From Psychrobacter sanguinis (GTDB taxonomy: Bacteria; Pseudomonadota; Gammaproteobacteria; Pseudomonadales; Moraxellaceae): a stretch of DNA of 64,000 nucleotides. This document shows, one piece after another, positions 17,773-26,526 of this stretch. The translations under genes and the position numbers were made by a program. The DNA lies in NCBI RefSeq assembly GCF_020736705.1, contig NZ_CP085990.1, positions 1,364,001 through 1,428,000 of the forward strand. Reading direction: 5' to 3'. Below the pieces are notes generated by a model, which was given only the letters and a program-made list of their open reading frames with translations, did no database searches and had not been told where the DNA came from. Position 1 is the first letter of the stretch. Every line of letters begins with the position of its first letter.

Positions 17773-18519
17773 ATGTCAGACAATAAAATTAACAACACCG
17801 ACAGTCTAACCCACCGCATATTAGTGGTAGATGATGACGCTCGTTTACGCTCATTGCTACAACGTTTCCTAGAAGACGATGGCTTTGTGGTCCGTACCGC
17901 TCACGACGGCAGCCAAATGGATAAGCTGATGCAACGTGAGTTATTTTCACTGGTGGTGTTAGATTTGATGCTACCTGGTGAAGATGGTATCAGTATCTGT
18001 AAACGCTTGCGCGAGGACAACAGTGACATTCCAATCATTATGTTGACCGCCAAAGGCTCGGACAGTGACCGTATCGCTGGACTAGAGGCAGGTGCTGATG
18101 ACTATCTACCTAAGCCTTTCAATCCAAAAGAGCTGTTAGCGCGTATCAAAGCAGTATTACGTCGTCATAGCCGAGAGTTACCTGGTGCACCTTCGCAGCA
18201 AGTGGAAGTGGTAGAGTTTGGTCCTTGGACGCTAGATTTATCAACCCGTACTTTAAAGAGAGACGGCAACGTAGTGACTTTAACCACGGGTGAGTTCTCT
18301 GTCTTAAAGGCACTGGTTCAACACCCTCGTGAGCCGTTAACTCGCGATAAGTTGATGAACTTGGCGCGTGGAAGAGAGTGGGGTGCTATGGAGCGCTCAA
18401 TTGACGTTCAAGTGTCACGCTTGCGTCGTTTGATTGAGGACAATCCTTCTCAAGCCCGTTATATCCAGACCGTGTGGGGTGTGGGGTACGTGTTTGTACC
18501 CGATGAAGAAGACGCCTAA
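17773..18519 (+). CDS. ompR: OmpR-type response regulator, no adjacent sensor kinase
   Basis: A 248-residue two-domain regulator. The receiver has the acidic pocket DDD at 20-22, phospho-acceptor Asp64 in VVLDLMLPGEDG, and Lys in KPFNPKELLARI. The C-terminal winged helix includes LTTGEFSVLKALVQHPREPL and SIDVQVSRLRRLIEDNP, very like OmpR. An AGGAAA site precedes the ATG. A strong terminator and an unrelated minus-strand gene follow, so the usual envZ partner is not downstream. It must answer a kinase encoded elsewhere or act alone. Confidence 0.88.
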   Translation: MSDNKINNTDSLTHRILVVDDDARLRSLLQRFLEDDGFVVRTAHDGSQMDKLMQRELFSLVVLDLMLPGEDGISICKRLREDNSDIPIIMLTAKGSDSDRIAGLEAGADDYLPKPFNPKELLARIKAVLRRHSRELPGAPSQQVEVVEFGPWTLDLSTRTLKRDGNVVTLTTGEFSVLKALVQHPREPLTRDKLMNLARGREWGAMERSIDVQVSRLRRLIEDNPSQARYIQTVWGVGYVFVPDEEDA

Positions 18520-18571
18520 ATGGCGCATAATGGCGTAATTTATTATTAATATAATAGATTACCGAACTATT

Positions 18572-18610
18572 AAAAAAGGCACTCTATTCAATATAGAGTG
18601 CCTTTTTTAT
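18572..18610. terminator. Bidirectional intrinsic terminator after ompR
   Basis: A 16-bp stem (18572-18587 with 18593-18608), core GGCACTCTAT, A-run and T-run flanks. Ends ompR transcription. Confidence 0.85.
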
Positions 18611-18717
18611 TTTTGAGCTGTAGGTTAAATATAAGCCAGTGATCAAATATTACTTAACTAAAGATCATAAGTTAAACCAACAAACGAGTTAAACCCATAA
18701 GTGTCTTTAAACTAGGT

Positions 18718-18984
18718 TTAGCGAAGCTGACTGTCCTTACTGCCACGGCGATTATAAAGCTCTTGCGTTTTAAGATGTGCTTCAAGCTCGGTTTGGCATC
18801 TGACACAGTGCTCAACCCCTGGCAATGCTTGACGACGTACTTCTGGTATACGCTCACCACATTCATCACAAAACTCTAAACTTTTACCTGAAGGTAAAGC
18901 TCTTCTAGCCCGCTCTAAAGCATCATTGACTGTGGCATCCATTTGCTCGTGTTCCGCGCCATCGCGCGCCCATCCTCCTGCCAT
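18718..18984 (-). CDS. DksA/TraR-type C4 zinc-finger protein (YbiI-like)
   Basis: An 88-residue protein with the DksA/TraR zinc-finger CDEC...CVRC (CDECGERIPEVRRQALPGVE then HCVRCQ) after an N-terminal helix MAGGWARDGAEHEQMDATV. Length and sequence fit the YbiI group rather than full DksA, which has a long coiled coil. Proteins of this group may act in the secondary channel of RNA polymerase; the function of YbiI itself is not settled. ATG 18984 is preferred over the TTG at 18990, because AAGGAG sits 6 bp before it. Confidence 0.83.
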   Translation of the reverse strand: MAGGWARDGAEHEQMDATVNDALERARRALPSGKSLEFCDECGERIPEVRRQALPGVEHCVRCQTELEAHLKTQELYNRRGSKDSQLR

Positions 18985-19103
18985 ACTCAACTCCTTTTCT
19001 TATTTAGATTTGCCCAAATAAAATAAGGGCGTATCCTTATAATATGGGGCTATAAGGCGATTTTTCAAGGTAGAGATTGGCGGTTAGAATAAGCTTAAAG
19101 GCA

Positions 19104-19140
19104 CAAAAAACGCAGAAACTCTACTGAGCTTCTGCGTTTA
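19104..19140 (-). terminator. Terminator after yciK
   Basis: A 10-bp stem (19108-19117 with 19130-19139, core ACGCAGAA) followed by six T on the minus strand. About 90 bp past the yciK stop. Confidence 0.7.
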
Positions 19141-19228
19141 TTATTGCTTAAGTTATTAAGGCTATTTAAGCGGTTTGACTAGTACAATCTATTAGGAGCA
19201 CAACACGATAAAAGCACAACATAAGTAG

Positions 19229-20008
19229 TTATTTAGGTTGCAAGGCGACTACCTGACCTCTTACCCCAATACTGGCATCACTCATTAGACACACATAAGC
19301 GGGCATTAAATCCTCAGGTGTTTTAAGGCTCATGGGGTTTTCGCCCGGATAGGCATGAGCACGCATGTTGGTACGTGTGCCACCTGGATTGATACAGTTA
19401 AAGCGTAAGGTCGTTGTATTTTGCGTCTCTTGAGTAAAGATATCGCTCATGCCTTCTACAGCTTGTTTTGAAAGGGCGTATGCCCCCCAAAAAGCGCGAG
19501 GATGAGTACCAACAGAGCTGCTAGTAAACACAAATGAGCCGTTTTCTACTGCTTTGACCAAGGGCATCAATACTTGGGTCAGCATAAAGGTTGCGGTAGT
19601 GTTTACACGCATCACTTGCTCAAAAGTCACAATGTCGTACATTTCAAGAGGGGTTAAAGCGCCTAGAATTCCTGCATTGTGTAACACACCATGAAGCTCA
19701 CCAATTTCTGTTTGAATCAGATTGGCCAGCTGCTGCATATCGCTGTAGCTTGCCGTTTCAAGATTCATCGGCATAATCGCAGGCTGTTTACCGCCTGCTG
19801 CTTCGATTTCATCATATACAGCTTCTAGCTTGCTTAAAGTCTTGCCAAGCAGTAGCACCGTTGCTCCATACTTAGCATAGGTTAAAGCCGCTACTCGGCC
19901 TATACCTGCTCCGGCACCAGTGACCAAAATAGTCTTACCCTCTAAACAATTTGGCTCAGGGATAAAGTTACGTATTTGTTCGTGTGTTAAAGGCTGTTGT
20001 TGAGTCAT
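19229..20008 (-). CDS. yciK: YciK family short-chain dehydrogenase/reductase
   Basis: A 259-residue classical SDR. The NAD(P)-binding motif is TGAGAGIG near residue 31, LHNAG near 116, and the catalytic Ser-Tyr-Lys set is in FTSSSVG and YALSKQAVEG. The SVGTHPRAFWGAYALSK context is characteristic of YciK. Its substrate is unknown. It is the third gene of ubiG-mupP-yciK, the same order as in Pseudomonas. Confidence 0.88.
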   Translation of the reverse strand: MTQQQPLTHEQIRNFIPEPNCLEGKTILVTGAGAGIGRVAALTYAKYGATVLLLGKTLSKLEAVYDEIEAAGGKQPAIMPMNLETASYSDMQQLANLIQTEIGELHGVLHNAGILGALTPLEMYDIVTFEQVMRVNTTATFMLTQVLMPLVKAVENGSFVFTSSSVGTHPRAFWGAYALSKQAVEGMSDIFTQETQNTTTLRFNCINPGGTRTNMRAHAYPGENPMSLKTPEDLMPAYVCLMSDASIGVRGQVVALQPK

Positions 20009-20181
20009 AATTTCACTATTAATTTATAATAAGTAATTTACAAAAAGTAAGTCACAAAAAGTTAGATATAAAAATTAGCTTAGTCCTACTTTATAACTAA
20101 GATAACTAAATACAGCTAGTTTATAAGAGTAGGGCGGGCATGCGAAAGATGGGCCTATAACTTATAAGACGGGCTTCTAAG

Positions 20182-20889
20182 TTATAAATAGTCAAACTCT
20201 TTAGAGCGTAGCAGCTTAACCAATGCTTTCGGAGTTTCTGCAATATAATCTGCACCCCAAGAATCAATCGTATCTTGATCCTCTGGTGGGATATAGCCAT
20301 AGCTGGCAAGTATATTGGTCATGCCCGCCGCTGCACCTGCTTGAATGTCACGGATATGGTCACCGACATAAATGACACTATTGGCAACACCACGTGGCAG
20401 CTCCAGCTTTTCTAATGCCAAGTACATAGGTTCTGGATCAGGTTTGGTATTGCTAACATCATCCGGACAGACCAAGACTGAACAACGCTCAGTTAGATTT
20501 AGACACTCGAGAAGTTTAGTGGCCAAATAACGAGGTTTATTGGTCACAATGCCCCAAGGAATATCATTTTTTTCATAGAACTCTAGTAATGCGTCAAGCT
20601 CTGGGAACACACGACTATCAACACAAATATCGGCTGCGTACTCATCTAAAAATTGCTGACGATATTGTTGTACTTGGTCGTCGGTTAAAGGCTGATTGTT
20701 GTGCTTAAGCATTAAACTAACCATAGCTCCTGCACCGGCAGAAACTTGTTCACGGATGGCATCACTGGAAGGCGTCTGCCAACCATTTTTTTCGGACATA
20801 CGACCAATAATACGGGTAAAATCTGCCGCCGTATCGATTAAGGTTCCGTCTAAATCAAATAGAACGGCTTTAACGTAATTTGTTGACAT
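20182..20889 (-). CDS. mupP: N-acetylmuramic acid 6-phosphate phosphatase (HAD family)
   Basis: A 235-residue HAD phosphatase. Motif I is LFDLDGTLIDTA with nucleophile Asp12 and Asp14, motif II is VTNKP, and motif IV is YVGDHIRDIQAG. Sequence alone fits either phosphoglycolate phosphatase (Gph) or MupP. The position between ubiG and yciK matches Pseudomonas mupP, which removes phosphate from MurNAc-6P in the AmgK/MurU cell-wall recycling route, so I prefer MupP. The genes amgK and murU are not in this window. Confidence 0.75.
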   Translation of the reverse strand: MSTNYVKAVLFDLDGTLIDTAADFTRIIGRMSEKNGWQTPSSDAIREQVSAGAGAMVSLMLKHNNQPLTDDQVQQYRQQFLDEYAADICVDSRVFPELDALLEFYEKNDIPWGIVTNKPRYLATKLLECLNLTERCSVLVCPDDVSNTKPDPEPMYLALEKLELPRGVANSVIYVGDHIRDIQAGAAAGMTNILASYGYIPPEDQDTIDSWGADYIAETPKALVKLLRSKEFDYL

Positions 20890-21009
20890 AGTTTTTTCTT
20901 TTTGAGTGTTGAGTCTAATAGTAAAGAAGTAATGTATTAAGGGCTGCGAGCCACACTTCAGGCTTAACTTAACTGAAGCAGGCTCTAATTAAGCCAAAGG
21001 GTGCTCAAG

Positions 21010-21876
21010 CTAAGCAGGTTTAACCACTGCCATCATGTAGTTTACATCGACGTTTTGTGCCAACCAATAACGCTTAGTAATAGGATTATAGTGTAACCCT
21101 ATCAAGTCTTGACGGTTAAACCCGGCGGTGATAGCCATCTTATCAAGTTCAGCGGGCGTAATAAATTTGGCATAATCATGAGTGCCACGGTCTAATAAGC
21201 CCAATACGTACTCTGCACCAATAATGGCAAATAAGTAAGATTTTGGGTTACGGTTGATGGTAGATAGTACACAAACGCCGCCTGGCTTCAACAAGTCAAA
21301 GCAGGCTTGTACAATTTGGCTAGGGTCAGGTACATGCTCAAGCATTTCCATACAAGTGACCACATCGTAGCTTTCAGGCTGTTCAGCAGCGAGTTGCTCA
21401 ATGGCAATATGCTTATAACGCAAACGATCGGTCAAACCGTTTTGCTCAGCATGAATACTGGCAGCTTGTAAGTTCTCAAGACCTAGATCAACGCCGGTCG
21501 CATCAGCGCCTCTGCGTGCCATTGATTCAGTTAATATACCACCACCACAGCCCACATCTAGCACAGTTTTGCCTGTTAGGCCGGTCTTCATATAGCGAAT
21601 AACATTTTCTTCAATCCAATTAAGGCGAAGTGGGTTAATCTCATGTAAAGTAGCAAAAGGACCTTGTTTGTCCCACCACTGGCTGGCAAGTTGAGTAAAT
21701 TTACCGATCTCACTCATGTCTACGTTGTTGCCCATATTGCTATTTGGCTGCTGTGAGGTGGTATTACTACCTTGCGTATCCGTATCAGTAACCTGATTAT
21801 TAACTTGGTTATTGAACTGATTGGTCGCTTGATTAGCAGAAAGTGCTGGGCTGTTTTCTGTATTGATCTGGGTCAT
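21010..21876 (-). CDS. ubiG: Ubiquinone biosynthesis O-methyltransferase with Asn/Gln-rich N-terminal extension
   Basis: Carries out both O-methylations of ubiquinone synthesis using S-adenosylmethionine. The class I methyltransferase motif is VLDVGCGGGILTESMARRGA, with the family blocks FTQLASQWWDKQGPFATLHEINPLRL and NPKSYLFAIIGAEY. Before these lie about 55 residues rich in Asn, Gln, Thr and Ser not found in E. coli UbiG. The start at 21876 is supported by AGGATAACTC just upstream, so the extension is probably translated. First gene of ubiG-mupP-yciK. Confidence 0.92.
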   Translation of the reverse strand: MTQINTENSPALSANQATNQFNNQVNNQVTDTDTQGSNTTSQQPNSNMGNNVDMSEIGKFTQLASQWWDKQGPFATLHEINPLRLNWIEENVIRYMKTGLTGKTVLDVGCGGGILTESMARRGADATGVDLGLENLQAASIHAEQNGLTDRLRYKHIAIEQLAAEQPESYDVVTCMEMLEHVPDPSQIVQACFDLLKPGGVCVLSTINRNPKSYLFAIIGAEYVLGLLDRGTHDYAKFITPAELDKMAITAGFNRQDLIGLHYNPITKRYWLAQNVDVNYMMAVVKPA

Positions 21877-22366
21877 GAGTTATCCTAAACCTAACGTTAT
21901 GTAAGTATTAACCGGGTTTACTACAAAAAGGGTTAACTTTATTATTCAATTATATAAGGTCTATCTTATCATGCTTACCGGAATAGGGCATCTTCCATGG
22001 CGGGGTTTACAGACGATAATTTACAGTGTTTTACAAGATTTAACGCTATATATGACAGTAATTGCGATAGGTCAATAACGCTTATTTAACCATCTATTAA
22101 GGTTTTAGCAATGCTCGCGGTTCACAGAGTACTGATAAATGCGTTATCATAGCCACACCTGAATAAGTAGCGACGACTTGTTGGCCTTTATTATAGAATA
22201 TTTAGGCTAACCGTTATTTGATATTTGTGACCGTTGTTAGCAGTAATTTTGGTAACAGTGATAAAGTTAACAGCTAAAAATTTAAGAATCACAAATATTT
22301 GAGTGGCGAACTTCAAATTCAATATTGATCTCAATCTATCTAGATACATATTCTTAAGGAATGACA
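21877..22366. other. 490-bp divergent intergenic region ubiG / dsbA
   Basis: Must carry promoters for both directions. AT-rich; I see no palindrome or small gene that I can defend. Confidence 0.4.
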
Positions 22367-23008
22367 ATGAAGTTTTATTCTCAGCGAGGTTTTGCTCTAG
22401 CCTCTTTAGTTGCCGCTGTAGGCTTCGCCTCGATGCCAGCTTTCGCAGCAGATTATGTGGCCGGTAAAGACTATATAGTATTGGATAATCCTGAAAGTAT
22501 CAGCGGCGACAAAATTATCGTGCGCGAATTCTTCTGGTATGGTTGTCCGCATTGCTATGCTTTAAATCCACATATGCAGAAATGGTCTAAAACTAAAGCT
22601 AATGATGTGATTTTCTTAGAATCTCCAGCAGCGCTTAACCCAACTTGGGAAGTCAATGCTCGTGGTTTCTACGCCGCTCAATTGATGGGCTATCAATCAC
22701 AAACTCACAATAAATTATTTGATGCCATCCACAAAGATAACCAACGTTTGTTTGATCAAAATTCATTGTCTAAATGGTATGCAAGCCAAGGTCTAGATCA
22801 AAAGAAATTTAACAACTTATACAATTCATTTGCGGTCAGTACCAAAGTAGCGCGCTCAAAAGCAGGTGCCAAACGCTATCAGTTAACAGGCGTTCCAGCC
22901 GTTGTGGTCCATGGTAAGTACGTGGTACAGGGTGAGTCTGAGCAAGTGCCTAAAGTTGTCGATTATTTGGTGAAAAAAGTACGTACAGATCTAAAAGCAG
23001 GCAAATAG
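22367..23008 (+). CDS. dsbA: Periplasmic thiol:disulfide oxidoreductase DsbA
   Basis: Introduces disulfide bonds into exported proteins. A signal peptide runs to about residue 27 (ASMPAFA|AD). The thioredoxin-fold active site is FFWYGCPHCYALN with Cys60 and Cys63, and the cis-proline loop is LTGVPAVVVHG. 213 residues, near the E. coli length. The frame offers an ATG at 22361, but AAGGA at 22356-22360 favours the ATG at 22367. A terminator follows, so it is monocistronic. Confidence 0.94.
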   Translation: MKFYSQRGFALASLVAAVGFASMPAFAADYVAGKDYIVLDNPESISGDKIIVREFFWYGCPHCYALNPHMQKWSKTKANDVIFLESPAALNPTWEVNARGFYAAQLMGYQSQTHNKLFDAIHKDNQRLFDQNSLSKWYASQGLDQKKFNNLYNSFAVSTKVARSKAGAKRYQLTGVPAVVVHGKYVVQGESEQVPKVVDYLVKKVRTDLKAGK

Positions 23009-23084
23009 TTTTAAGACAATGGTTTTAGATTCAGTTGCTTAAAAGACTATTGCTGTAAAGGCGTGAACCATGACGCTGAAATAG

Positions 23085-23115
23085 AAAAGACCGGGCATTG
23101 CTCGGTCTTTTTTAT
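23085..23115 (+). terminator. Intrinsic terminator after dsbA
   Basis: A 9-bp stem (23085-23093 AAAAGACCG with 23103-23111) with a T-run to 23113. About 80 bp past the dsbA stop. Confidence 0.75.
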
Positions 23116-23233
23116 TTTTATTTTATAAGGAGTTTATTTGAAGGCGACATGAGTTAGGTAAAGAGGTGAGGCAAAGACAATTGTTTCTTGATTGCTTTAA
23201 ATTGTGTCTGACTAAAATAAATTATTGTAAATA

Positions 23234-23252
23234 AGAATTGTTATCGTTATCA
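23234..23252. promoter_or_regulatory. Fur-box-like site upstream of bfd
   Basis: On the minus strand the 19-bp TGATAACGATAACAATTCT contains two GATAAC hexamers in the phase of the Fur consensus GATAATGATAATCATTATC. It lies about 70 bp before the bfd start. Iron-repressed bfd is common, so Fur control is plausible. Not tested. Confidence 0.55.
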
Positions 23253-23321
23253 TATGTATTACCCTAAAATAAATACCCAATGTACAGCAATGCGTTGCTG
23301 TAATAGATTGAGGATATGCCC

Positions 23322-23531
23322 ATGATAGTTTGCATATGTAATAACGTTAAAGACCGTCAAATAAAAGCCGCAATGGCTTCTGGACTAGATTCGCTACAAG
23401 CCTTACAAGAAGCCCTTGATGTGGCCAATTGTTGTGGCTGCTGCGAGCCGATGGTTAATGATCTATTAGAGGAGCATCATGCCAATCAGATTGATGTCGA
23501 TTTAGTAAGTCAACTGGCCTATGCAGTCTAA
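23322..23531 (+). CDS. bfd: Bacterioferritin-associated ferredoxin
   Basis: A 69-residue [2Fe-2S] protein with the Bfd cysteine set Cys4, Cys6, Cys38 and Cys41 (CIC near the start, NCCGCC in the middle). Bfd docks on bacterioferritin near the heme and reduces stored iron for release. The ATG at 23322 has GAGG 8 bp upstream; the ATG at 23316 is too close to it. A Fur-like site lies upstream and two bacterioferritin genes downstream, so this is an iron storage/mobilisation block. Confidence 0.92.
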   Translation: MIVCICNNVKDRQIKAAMASGLDSLQALQEALDVANCCGCCEPMVNDLLEEHHANQIDVDLVSQLAYAV

Positions 23532-23960
23532 AGATTAGCAACGACAAAAACGCTGCTTAAATAGAGGAAAATAAGAAAGAGTTTTAAATGCTTTAATCTA
23601 TAGCATGCTTTACTTATTCTAAGCTCTTATTACTTTAGCCCCTTTTATTATAAGTTTCTTTACTTATACAATAAGTCATCGTCTTAAATCCTTCAAAACC
23701 TTCAATTATCCAATTCTTAACCCTTAGCTATTTATTAATTTTGATTTAAACAGTCATTAGTTATATTTGTGCTAAGGGTTAACCGTATTAAGATGCATTC
23801 TTTATTGTCTCCCTATTCTTAGTTCCGAAAATAACATTCTTTATGTCTGTTTTTTGTTACTATATTGAATAGTGCTTACGGATTTAAATAGAGTGGCGTC
23901 TATTGTTGGTAAATCTAACAGTTAATCTATGATAAAAAACAATAAACTAGGACGGATACC
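23532..23960. other. 429-bp intergenic region bfd / bfr with 12-bp inverted repeat
   Basis: AT-rich. A perfect 12-bp inverted repeat, TTAACCCTTAGC at 23717-23728 and GCTAAGGGTTAA at 23771-23782, is separated by 42 bp. There is no T-run after it, so it does not look like a terminator. It may be a paired regulator site. Confidence 0.5.
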
Positions 23961-24440
23961 ATGAACGGCAGTCAAAAAGTTATCGACTATTTAAATTTCT
24001 TACTGGGGGGTGAGCTTGGGGCTCGCGATCAGTATTTTATTCATTCAGAGATGTATGGTGAGTGGGGCTACGGTAAGTTATATGATCGTATTCATCACGA
24101 AATGGAAGATGAAACTTCTCATGCGCAAGCCATTATTCGTCGTATTTTAATGTTGGGCGGTAAGCCAGATATGACAGTTGATGAAATCAATGTCGGCGAT
24201 AATGTTCCCCAAATGCTACAACTAGATTTGGATTTAGAATATCAGGTTCAACAACACCTTAAACAAGGCATCGCACTGTGCGAGCAAGAGTATGACTATG
24301 TCACGCGTGATATGCTTGTGGCCCAGTTAGAGGACACTGAAGAAGACCATGCACATTGGCTAGAGCAACAATTGCGTCTGATTGACATGGTCGGTCTGCA
24401 AAATTACCTACAAAGCCAAATGGGTGACATTCCACAATAA
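23961..24440 (+). CDS. Bacterioferritin, ferroxidase-type subunit lacking the heme methionine
   Basis: A 159-residue ferritin-like four-helix protein. In E. coli Bfr numbering, the ferroxidase ligands Glu18, Glu51, His54, and the EEDH match to Glu127/His130 are all present. The heme-ligand position 52 is Thr rather than Met. It therefore should oxidise iron but not bind heme as a homodimer. The next gene has the opposite pattern, so the two likely assemble as a mixed 24-mer as described for BfrA/BfrB pairs in Neisseria and others. The start codon lies about 8 bp after an AGGA site. Confidence 0.9.
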   Translation: MNGSQKVIDYLNFLLGGELGARDQYFIHSEMYGEWGYGKLYDRIHHEMEDETSHAQAIIRRILMLGGKPDMTVDEINVGDNVPQMLQLDLDLEYQVQQHLKQGIALCEQEYDYVTRDMLVAQLEDTEEDHAHWLEQQLRLIDMVGLQNYLQSQMGDIPQ

Positions 24441-24576
24441 TAGTGCGAATGGCTAAGAGCTAGACTCTAAAATACATAGTAGATGAGATAGAGCTTGGCA
24501 GTCACTGGTTTAATTGGCAGTTATTTCTAATTAAAAATTATGTGTCATTAATAACTATAACAAGTAGGAGAAAGTT

Positions 24577-25047
24577 ATGCAGGGCGATAAAGAAGTCATT
24601 CGCAGTTTGAATAAAGTTTTAGGTTATTCGCTAATCGCTATCAACCAATATTTCTTGCATGCCCGTATGGCTAAGAATTGGGGTATTGAAGAACTAAATG
24701 AAGCGTTTTATAAGCAATCTATTGCAGAGATGAAATGGTCAGATGCACTGATTGAACGTATCTTGTTACTAGAGGGACTGCCAAACCTACAAGAGTATGG
24801 CAAACTTTTTATCGGCGAAGATGTCGCTGAAATGATTGAGTGTAATGTGCGTTTAGAGAACCAGAAATTTACCACTATTACTGATACCATTACATTGTGT
24901 GAACAAAAACAAGATTATGTCTCACGCAAGCTACTTTTAGATTTAAAAGACGGTAATGAAGAGTATTCTGACTGGTTAGATACGCAGCAAGATTTAATTC
25001 GTGATGTGGGTCTTGAGAATTATATTCAAGCAAAAATTGACGACTAA
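24577..25047 (+). CDS. Bacterioferritin, heme-binding-type subunit lacking ferroxidase ligands
   Basis: A 156-residue bacterioferritin closest in overall look to E. coli Bfr (YFLHARM.KNWG...ERIL.LEGLPNLQ). Met52, the axial heme ligand, is present. However, ferroxidase ligands are lost: position 18 is Ser, 54 is Trp, and the 127-130 segment is N-E-E-Y instead of E-E-G-H. It should carry heme at the dimer interface and serve electron transfer from Bfd. It lies 136 bp after the ferroxidase-type gene. A terminator follows at 25108. Confidence 0.9.
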   Translation: MQGDKEVIRSLNKVLGYSLIAINQYFLHARMAKNWGIEELNEAFYKQSIAEMKWSDALIERILLLEGLPNLQEYGKLFIGEDVAEMIECNVRLENQKFTTITDTITLCEQKQDYVSRKLLLDLKDGNEEYSDWLDTQQDLIRDVGLENYIQAKIDD

Positions 25048-25107
25048 AGAGAACGATAGAGACTTGATGTTTAATTGTCTTAATGTCTAATTGTTAGGAT
25101 AATAAAT

Positions 25108-25136
25108 AAAGCCAGCTGACTCAGCTGGCTTTTTTG
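25108..25136 (+). terminator. Intrinsic terminator after bacterioferritin genes
   Basis: A near-continuous palindrome AAAGCCAGCTGA (25108-25119) and complement (25121-25132) followed by a T-run. Confidence 0.85.
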
Positions 25137-25272
25137 ATTGAATAAGCCATTTAGCCGTCATATTGTACTCACAAGCCAGTTAGGGCTATACTTAAAACGC
25201 AAGGATAAAAAGGTGGCACCAGTAGCGCTGCCCAAACACAGCAAGATTATTAAATAATAAATAGGAGTAAGT

Positions 25273-26418
25273 ATGGCTGCATTACGTCCAGATGTTGATC
25301 CAGAAGGTTTGTTAGAGTATTCAGTGGTTTATACCGATCGTGCCTTAAACCATATGTCTAAAGCCTTTCAACAAGTTATGAATGACTTATCCACTAACTT
25401 GAAACAAGTGTATGCGGCAGATGCGGTCGCTATCGTTCCAGGCTCAGGTACTTTTGCGATGGAAGCAATTGCCCGTCAGCTGGCAACCGATAAAGACTGC
25501 ATGGTCGTGCGCAATGGTTGGTTTAGCTACCGTTGGACTCAGATTTTGGAAAAAGGCAAATTTGCTAAGTCTGTCGCTGCCCTAAAAGCACACCAAGTTG
25601 AAGGCGAATCAGAAGCCGGTTCTCCCAATCCTTTCGCCCCAGTGGCCATTGAGGAAGCTGTGGCAGCCATTAAAGAGCAAAAGCCTGCTTTGGTATTTGC
25701 GCCACATGTTGAGACTGCATCAGGTATGATTTTAGCTGATGACTATATCAAACAACTGGCAGATGCGGTACACAGTGTGGGCGGTCTATTGGTCATTGAC
25801 TGTATCGCTTCAGGCTGTATCTGGTTAGATATGAAACAGCTCGGTATTGACGTACTGGTGTCTGCCCCACAAAAAGGTTGGAGCAGCACCCCATGTGCCG
25901 GGCTGGTAATGCTAAGTGAAAAAGCGGTTGCAGAAGTAGAAGCAACTGAGTCAGACAGCTTTAGCCTAGATCTAAAGCAATGGTTAACCATCATGCGCGC
26001 GTATGAAAATGGTGGGCATGCTTATCATGCCACAATGCCAACCGATAGCTTACGTATGTTCCGTGATGTGATGTTAGAAGCCAAAGAAGTGGGTTTTGAT
26101 ACCTTAAAAGAGGCACAGTGGGAGCTGGGCAATCGCATTCGTGACCTGTTAGAAGACCGTGGTATTCAAAGCGTAGCGGCCGAAGGGTATCAGGCCCCAG
26201 GTGTTGTGGTTTGCTATACTGAAGATGATGGGATGCATAAAGGTAGTGCGTTTGCAGCCGAAGGCATGCAGATTGCGGCTGGTGTACCGCTACAAGTGGG
26301 TGAACCTGATGGCTTTAAAACATTCCGTTTGGGCTTGTTTGGTCTAGATAAACTAACTGACATTGATGGGGCGGTAGAGCGCTTCAAAACAGTGTTAGAT
26401 AAAGTAAAGCCTGCCTAA
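25273..26418 (+). CDS. Class V PLP-dependent aminotransferase
   Basis: A 381-residue fold-type I enzyme of the alanine/serine-glyoxylate aminotransferase group. The PLP lysine is Lys201 in SAPQKGWSSTP, with VIDCIASGC (PLP-binding Asp) upstream and an early VPGSGTFAMEA loop that holds the phosphate. The exact substrate cannot be read from sequence. An AGGAG site precedes the ATG at a good distance. It is followed by a palindromic terminator shared with the convergent acyl-CoA ligase gene. Confidence 0.85.
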   Translation: MAALRPDVDPEGLLEYSVVYTDRALNHMSKAFQQVMNDLSTNLKQVYAADAVAIVPGSGTFAMEAIARQLATDKDCMVVRNGWFSYRWTQILEKGKFAKSVAALKAHQVEGESEAGSPNPFAPVAIEEAVAAIKEQKPALVFAPHVETASGMILADDYIKQLADAVHSVGGLLVIDCIASGCIWLDMKQLGIDVLVSAPQKGWSSTPCAGLVMLSEKAVAEVEATESDSFSLDLKQWLTIMRAYENGGHAYHATMPTDSLRMFRDVMLEAKEVGFDTLKEAQWELGNRIRDLLEDRGIQSVAAEGYQAPGVVVCYTEDDGMHKGSAFAAEGMQIAAGVPLQVGEPDGFKTFRLGLFGLDKLTDIDGAVERFKTVLDKVKPA

Positions 26419-26460
26419 GATAAAGCACAACCTGCTTAACGTAGAGTGCTTTTCATCAAA

Positions 26461-26490
26461 AAAACACCCACTTATAAGTGGGTGTTTTTT
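26461..26490. terminator. Bidirectional terminator between convergent genes
   Basis: A perfect 28-bp palindrome at 26461-26488 (arms AAAACACCCACTTA and complement), flanked by A-run and T-run. Confidence 0.85.
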
Positions 26491-26526
26491 TGCAAAGTTA
26501 TTTATCAAAGTCTAGGTCATAAACTC

